Below, piece after piece: positions 60,313-64,000 of a stretch of 64,000 nucleotides of DNA. A program made the translations under genes and the position numbers. The notes beneath the pieces are model-generated. The model searched no databases, was not told the origin of the DNA, and saw only the letters and a program-made list of their open reading frames with translations. The DNA lies in assembly GCA_963975935.1 (NCBI GenBank), contig CAXBIQ010000009.1:62001-126000 (forward strand), in the 5' to 3' direction. Source of the stretch: Planktosalinus sp963975935. Its GTDB lineage: Bacteria > Bacteroidota > Bacteroidia > Flavobacteriales > Flavobacteriaceae. Positions within the stretch are counted from its first letter, which is position 1; every line of letters begins with the position of its first letter.

Positions 60313-61350
60313 ATGAAAAATATAGTATTAGCACTTACAGCTCTTGTACTTTTTTCGTGTAAGAATGATACCAAAAAAGAGCAAGATACTCAAACCACAC
60401 AAGAAGTTAATGTTTACACCCACCGCCATTATGAAGCAGACCAGCAACTCTTTCAAAAGTTTGAAGAGCAAACCGGTATAAAGGTTAATGTCATCAATGC
60501 CAGTGCTGATGAGTTGATACAAAAAATGACTTTGGAAGGTCAAAATTCACCAGCTGATGTATTAATTACTGTTGATGCAGGAAGGTTGCACCGTGCTAAG
60601 ACTTCAGGTTTGTTACAAAGCATTTCTTCAGATGTGTTAGATTCAATAATTCCCTCAAACCTTAAAGATGTTGACAATCAATGGTTCGCATTAACCAAAA
60701 GGGCACGTGTTATCGCTTACGCGAAAGACAGGGTTAACCCTGAAGAGCTATCCTCTTATGAAAACTTAACTGACGCAAAATGGAAAAATAAACTCCTTAT
60801 CCGTTCTTCCAGCAATATTTATAATCAGTCACTGTTAGCTTCCCTTATAGCTCATCAAAGTGAAGAGAACGCTAAGGCATGGGCCGAAGGCATTGTGGAA
60901 AATATGGCACGTTCACCCAAAGGCAATGACCGTGACCAGGTAAAAGCCGTTGCAGCCGGTGAAGGTGATTTGGCTATTGTAAATACATATTATATTGGAA
61001 TGCTTACAAATTCTGATAATCCCGAAGAGCGAAAAGCAGCAGAGGCCGTAGGAATCTTTTTCCCCAATCAGGAAACAACCGGGACCCACGTTAATGTAAG
61101 TGGTGCCGGTGTTGCTCAATATGCTCCCAACAAAGAAAACGCTATAAAATTCATCGAATTTTTGGTTTCTGAAGAAGCACAAAAAGTATTTGCTTCCACA
61201 AATTATGAGTACCCTGTAAATACAAATGTTGAGGTTTCAGAAACATTGAAAAACTGGGGCGAATTTAAAGAAGACAATATCAATCTTTCACTACTGGGTG
61301 AAAACAATAAGAAAGCAGTAATCCTATTTGATGAAGCAAGCTGGAAGTAG
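60313..61350 (+). CDS. Fe(3+) ABC transporter substrate-binding lipoprotein
   Basis: 345 residues. Lipobox LFSC (Cys16). Family 1 ferric-binding protein: VNVYTHRHYEADQQLFQKFE, SPADVLITVDAGRLHRAKTS, and the tandem tyrosines TYYIGMLT typical of FbpA/FutA iron ligands. Binds ferric ion in the periplasm (lipid-anchored here) and delivers it to the permease. The permease gene overlaps its end by 20 bp. Promoter has a candidate metal box. Confidence 0.92.
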   Translation: MKNIVLALTALVLFSCKNDTKKEQDTQTTQEVNVYTHRHYEADQQLFQKFEEQTGIKVNVINASADELIQKMTLEGQNSPADVLITVDAGRLHRAKTSGLLQSISSDVLDSIIPSNLKDVDNQWFALTKRARVIAYAKDRVNPEELSSYENLTDAKWKNKLLIRSSSNIYNQSLLASLIAHQSEENAKAWAEGIVENMARSPKGNDRDQVKAVAAGEGDLAIVNTYYIGMLTNSDNPEERKAAEAVGIFFPNQETTGTHVNVSGAGVAQYAPNKENAIKFIEFLVSEEAQKVFASTNYEYPVNTNVEVSETLKNWGEFKEDNINLSLLGENNKKAVILFDEASWK

Positions 61351-62995
61351 TGACATCTTTTCCATACAAAACAGGCTCCTTCGTTTAAAACGCGACAGTA
61401 ACAGGTGGTCAATCATCACGCTATTTGTGGTGTTTTTAATCGCGCTTCCTGTTTTGACGATTGCATTTGAACTTTTTGACGGACCCGGTGAATCCTGGGC
61501 ACATATTGCCAAAAATCTTTTGGGCGACTATGTGTCCAATTCTTTTTATTTGCTCATTGTCTGTAGTATTTTTGTGTTGCTTTTTGGGGTAATTACTTCC
61601 TGGCTGGTAGCACGTTATGAATTTCCTTTCCGGAAACAACTGGAATGGCTGTTAATTTTACCACTTGCTATTCCTTCATACATAGTGGCTTATGCTTATG
61701 CGGGCGTTTTTGATTATGGTGGCAGCCTTGAGTTGATACAGCGTTTTTTTGGGATGGACTTTACCCGTGTCGATGTGATGAACCGTTTTGGTTTGGCATT
61801 TGTGCTAAGCATTTCTCTTTTTCCTTATGTGTATGTAAGTACACGTGCCTTTTTCCTGAATCAGGCGAATAATTTACTCGAGGCATCGCGCTTGCTCGGG
61901 GTGGGTGAATTACGCTCCTTTTTTAAACTTATATTGCCATTGGCCCGACCGGCCATTATAGCAGGTCTTATTTTGGTATTAATGGAAGTGCTTAACGATT
62001 ATGGTGCTGCACAATATTTTGGTGTAAACACCTTTACTACAGGAATTTTCAGGTCGTGGTTTTCTCTTGAAGAACCTGAAACCGCTATATATCTTTCTGC
62101 CTTATTATTACTTTTGGTATTTGCGTTAATTCTTTTCGAAAAATGGCAACGCAGAAAAATCCAATATTCCAGTGGAAAAACCAACAATCAAAGCATTTAC
62201 AGAAAAGAAACAACCAAAAGAAAACAACTCCTGATTTTTTGTATTGTGATTACACCGGTTTTATTCGGGTTTTTTATTCCTGTGGCACAACTGATTTACT
62301 GGGCTTTTTTAACATATAGTTCGGTATTTGATTATTCTTTTTTATTGCTTTCGCTGCAAACGTTTGGCATCGCAATCCTTACGGCTTTAGTAACGGTAAT
62401 TTTTGCTACACTGCTTATTTTTTCAGCTAAATGGAACCGCATAGGGTTTATAAAAAGCTTATCCAAACTTGGCGTGTTGGGTTATGCCATTCCCGGAGCG
62501 GTTGTAGCCATAGGGGTTATGATTCCCACATTGGCAATTGATAAATGGTTGATGGGTGTGGTAGCATCCCTTTCAGGCAGCACAACGGGTTTTATTATCC
62601 ATGGAACCTTGTTTGCATTAGTATATGCTTATGCCGTAAGGTTTCTCGCAGTCGCTTATAACCCTATAGAATCAACCACATTAAAAGTGAGTAACGCCAT
62701 CCCTGATGCATCCAAAACACTGGGAGTTGGCAACTTTAGAACTTTTTTTAAAATTGAATATCCCTTGATTAAAACAGGGATGTTAAGTGCATTTATTCTC
62801 GTGTTTGTTGATGTTTTAAAAGAATTGCCGCTTACTTTAATCCTTAAGCCTTTTCAGATAAACACACTGGCAGTAAAGGCTTTTGAATATGCCAGCGATG
62901 AACGTGTGATGGAGGCGGCTATTCCGTCGTTATTTATTATCTTTACGGCCGCTGTTCCTGTGATATTTTTAAACAAATTACTGGTAAGCAAATAA
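61331..62995 (+). CDS. Fe(3+) ABC transporter permease, fused two-half type
   Basis: 554 residues from ATG 61331 (a TTG directly before it, 61328, is less likely). About twelve membrane helices in two homologous halves, each with the ABC permease EAA-like loop: ASRLLGVGELRSFFKLILPL in the first half and ASKTLGVGNFRTFFKIEYPL in the second. It matches FbpB-type ferric permeases. The start lies inside the binding-protein gene (20-bp overlap), and the ATPase gene begins 2 bp after its stop, so all three are one operon. Confidence 0.93.
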   Translation: MKQAGSSDIFSIQNRLLRLKRDSNRWSIITLFVVFLIALPVLTIAFELFDGPGESWAHIAKNLLGDYVSNSFYLLIVCSIFVLLFGVITSWLVARYEFPFRKQLEWLLILPLAIPSYIVAYAYAGVFDYGGSLELIQRFFGMDFTRVDVMNRFGLAFVLSISLFPYVYVSTRAFFLNQANNLLEASRLLGVGELRSFFKLILPLARPAIIAGLILVLMEVLNDYGAAQYFGVNTFTTGIFRSWFSLEEPETAIYLSALLLLLVFALILFEKWQRRKIQYSSGKTNNQSIYRKETTKRKQLLIFCIVITPVLFGFFIPVAQLIYWAFLTYSSVFDYSFLLLSLQTFGIAILTALVTVIFATLLIFSAKWNRIGFIKSLSKLGVLGYAIPGAVVAIGVMIPTLAIDKWLMGVVASLSGSTTGFIIHGTLFALVYAYAVRFLAVAYNPIESTTLKVSNAIPDASKTLGVGNFRTFFKIEYPLIKTGMLSAFILVFVDVLKELPLTLILKPFQINTLAVKAFEYASDERVMEAAIPSLFIIFTAAVPVIFLNKLLVSK

Positions 62996-62997
62996 CT

Positions 62998-63984
62998 ATG
63001 TTAAAAGTAGAATCCCTTTCCAAAAGCTTTGACAAAGGAAAATCCTTTGCCCTTAAAGACGTGAGTTTTCATCTTAATGAAGGCGATGTCTATGCCATTG
63101 TAGGCGAAAGCGGAAGCGGGAAAACAACATTGATTCGTCTTATCGCAGGACTGGAAACCCCTGATACCGGAACGATTGAAATTAACGAGAAACTGGTTTC
63201 CTCAATCAAAAAAAATGTGGCTCCTGAAAAACGCAACATTGGCTTTGTATTTCAGGAATATGCTCTTTTCCCGCATTTAAAACTGGAAGAGAACATACTT
63301 TATGGCATTTCAAAGTTAAAAAACAAAAAACAACGTGCTAAGGAAGTACTTGATTTAGTGGGTCTTTCTGAAATGAAGGACCGCTATCCCCATCAACTTT
63401 CGGGGGGACAGCAACAGCGAGTAGCTCTGGCAAGAGCGCTTGCTCCAAACCCATCTTTACTAATTCTTGATGAGCCTTTCAGTAATCTGGATGCTATGCT
63501 GCGTGCTCAACTACGTAATGAGGTTTTTGATATTGTGAAAAAATCGGGGGTGACCGCTATTTTTGTAACCCACGATACACAGGATGCCCTTGCGGTGGCT
63601 GATGAAATCTTAATCCTTCAAAACGGAAAACTCGTTCAAAAAGACGCTGCGGCAAATTTGTATACCAAACCCAGCTCTGTTTACGTGGCTTCCCTTTTTG
63701 GGAATACCATACAACTCAGCAAAGAAATTCAATCAGCTTTTGAGTGTCCTCTTAAAGCAGATTGTTGTCACGCCATCAGGAATGAAAACATTGCCATCAA
63801 TGATGAATGTGAATATGTGACCAATGCTACTGTACTGAAGAAAACCTTCATGGGTTCTGATACCCAGCTTTACATTAAGCTTGATAATGGTGAGCACCTC
63901 ACTGTGATTACTAAGCACAATCATGTTGATGAACGCATCACTATTGGGTTTAACTCAAAAGACGTGCTTGAGTTTAAGGAATAA
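62998..63984 (+). CDS. Fe(3+) ABC transporter ATP-binding protein
   Basis: 328 residues. Walker A GESGSGKTT (36-44), Q-loop VFQEYALFPH, signature LSGGQQQRVALARALA, Walker B LLILDEPFSNLD, and the switch histidine in FVTHDTQDALAVADE. The C-terminal TOBE-like domain (about 240-328, NATVLKKTFMGSDTQLYIKL) fits the FbpC/PotA class. Last gene of the iron importer operon; an A run follows directly after the stop at the window edge. Confidence 0.94.
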   Translation: MLKVESLSKSFDKGKSFALKDVSFHLNEGDVYAIVGESGSGKTTLIRLIAGLETPDTGTIEINEKLVSSIKKNVAPEKRNIGFVFQEYALFPHLKLEENILYGISKLKNKKQRAKEVLDLVGLSEMKDRYPHQLSGGQQQRVALARALAPNPSLLILDEPFSNLDAMLRAQLRNEVFDIVKKSGVTAIFVTHDTQDALAVADEILILQNGKLVQKDAAANLYTKPSSVYVASLFGNTIQLSKEIQSAFECPLKADCCHAIRNENIAINDECEYVTNATVLKKTFMGSDTQLYIKLDNGEHLTVITKHNHVDERITIGFNSKDVLEFKE

Positions 63985-64000
63985 AAAAAATCCCAGTCAC

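Noticed and set aside
1..64000. tRNA, rRNA or mobile-element genes
   Set aside because: No cloverleaf-like sequence, rRNA stretch, transposase or integrase frame was recognised on either strand by eye; a dedicated RNA scan was not possible.

Overview
The window looks like chromosomal DNA of a marine-type Flavobacteriaceae (Bacteroidota). The main signs are a secreted protein with a type IX secretion C-terminal sorting domain, many lipoproteins of the SCS-DDD type, a SusC/TonB-like outer-membrane barrel, a GSCFA-domain protein, almost no Shine-Dalgarno sequences, and promoters of the Bacteroidota type (TTTG near -33, TAnnTTTG near -7). No rRNA, tRNA, CRISPR array, insertion sequence or phage gene was recognised. 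Species is not assigned.

Layout. 1-1028: 3'-truncated fhs (formate-tetrahydrofolate ligase), minus strand. 1.2-5.3 kb: small stress and envelope genes (YkvA-like, WrbA, lipoprotein, SYLF protein, secreted M23 peptidase). 5.5-8.6 kb: DEAD-box helicase and an ABC1/UbiB kinase-like protein. 8.7-17.1 kb: a self-contained locus with a CHAT/TPR predicted protease, a PKD/outer-membrane-barrel protein and two paralogous lipoproteins on the minus strand, divergent from an RNA polymerase sigma factor and a single-pass TPR protein. Both lipoprotein genes carry the same GTAAC-type element with identical spacing, suggesting that the neighbouring sigma factor drives them. 17.1-20.1 kb: GTPases Era and Der around a small membrane protein. 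20.2-29.3 kb: outer-membrane barrel, S9 peptidase, MerR regulator, M23 peptidase, alaS. 29.4-33.4 kb: GSCFA protein, two lipoproteins and a PQQ-like propeller protein. 33.5-38.6 kb: two tandem TPR histidine kinases with nearly identical kinase cores, plus a LuxR/NarL response regulator.

39.3-56.8 kb is a phenylacetate catabolic cluster: TetR regulator, Bax-inhibitor-like protein, then paaE-A-B-C-D-G-H-I, a YpfJ-like metalloprotease, paaJ, paaZ, a paaF-like hydratase, paaY, and an E2 and fused E1 of a branched-chain-type 2-oxoacid dehydrogenase. PaaABCE (with PaaD for maturation) epoxidises phenylacetyl-CoA. PaaG and PaaZ isomerise and open the ring. PaaF, PaaH and PaaJ perform beta-oxidation, and PaaI/PaaY are thioesterase/salvage functions. 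No phenylacetate-CoA ligase (paaK) is present in the window; the 2-oxoacid dehydrogenase could supply phenylacetyl-CoA from phenylpyruvate instead. A perfect inverted repeat over the paaE promoter is the likely operator of the TetR regulator.

56.9-64 kb: small lipoprotein, M28 peptidase, TlpA-like thioredoxin lipoprotein, and an Fe(3+) ABC importer (binding lipoprotein, fused permease, ATPase) behind a promoter with a candidate metal-responsive inverted repeat.

The most unusual feature of the DNA itself is the density of short perfect palindromes (typically 8-bp arms and a 3-4-nt loop) between the paa genes. Three palindromes of the same kind lie in frame inside coding sequence (N-terminus of PaaC and two places in the E1 fusion). 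A second motif, GCTTTCGCGAAAGC, recurs inside genes, mostly in one reading frame.
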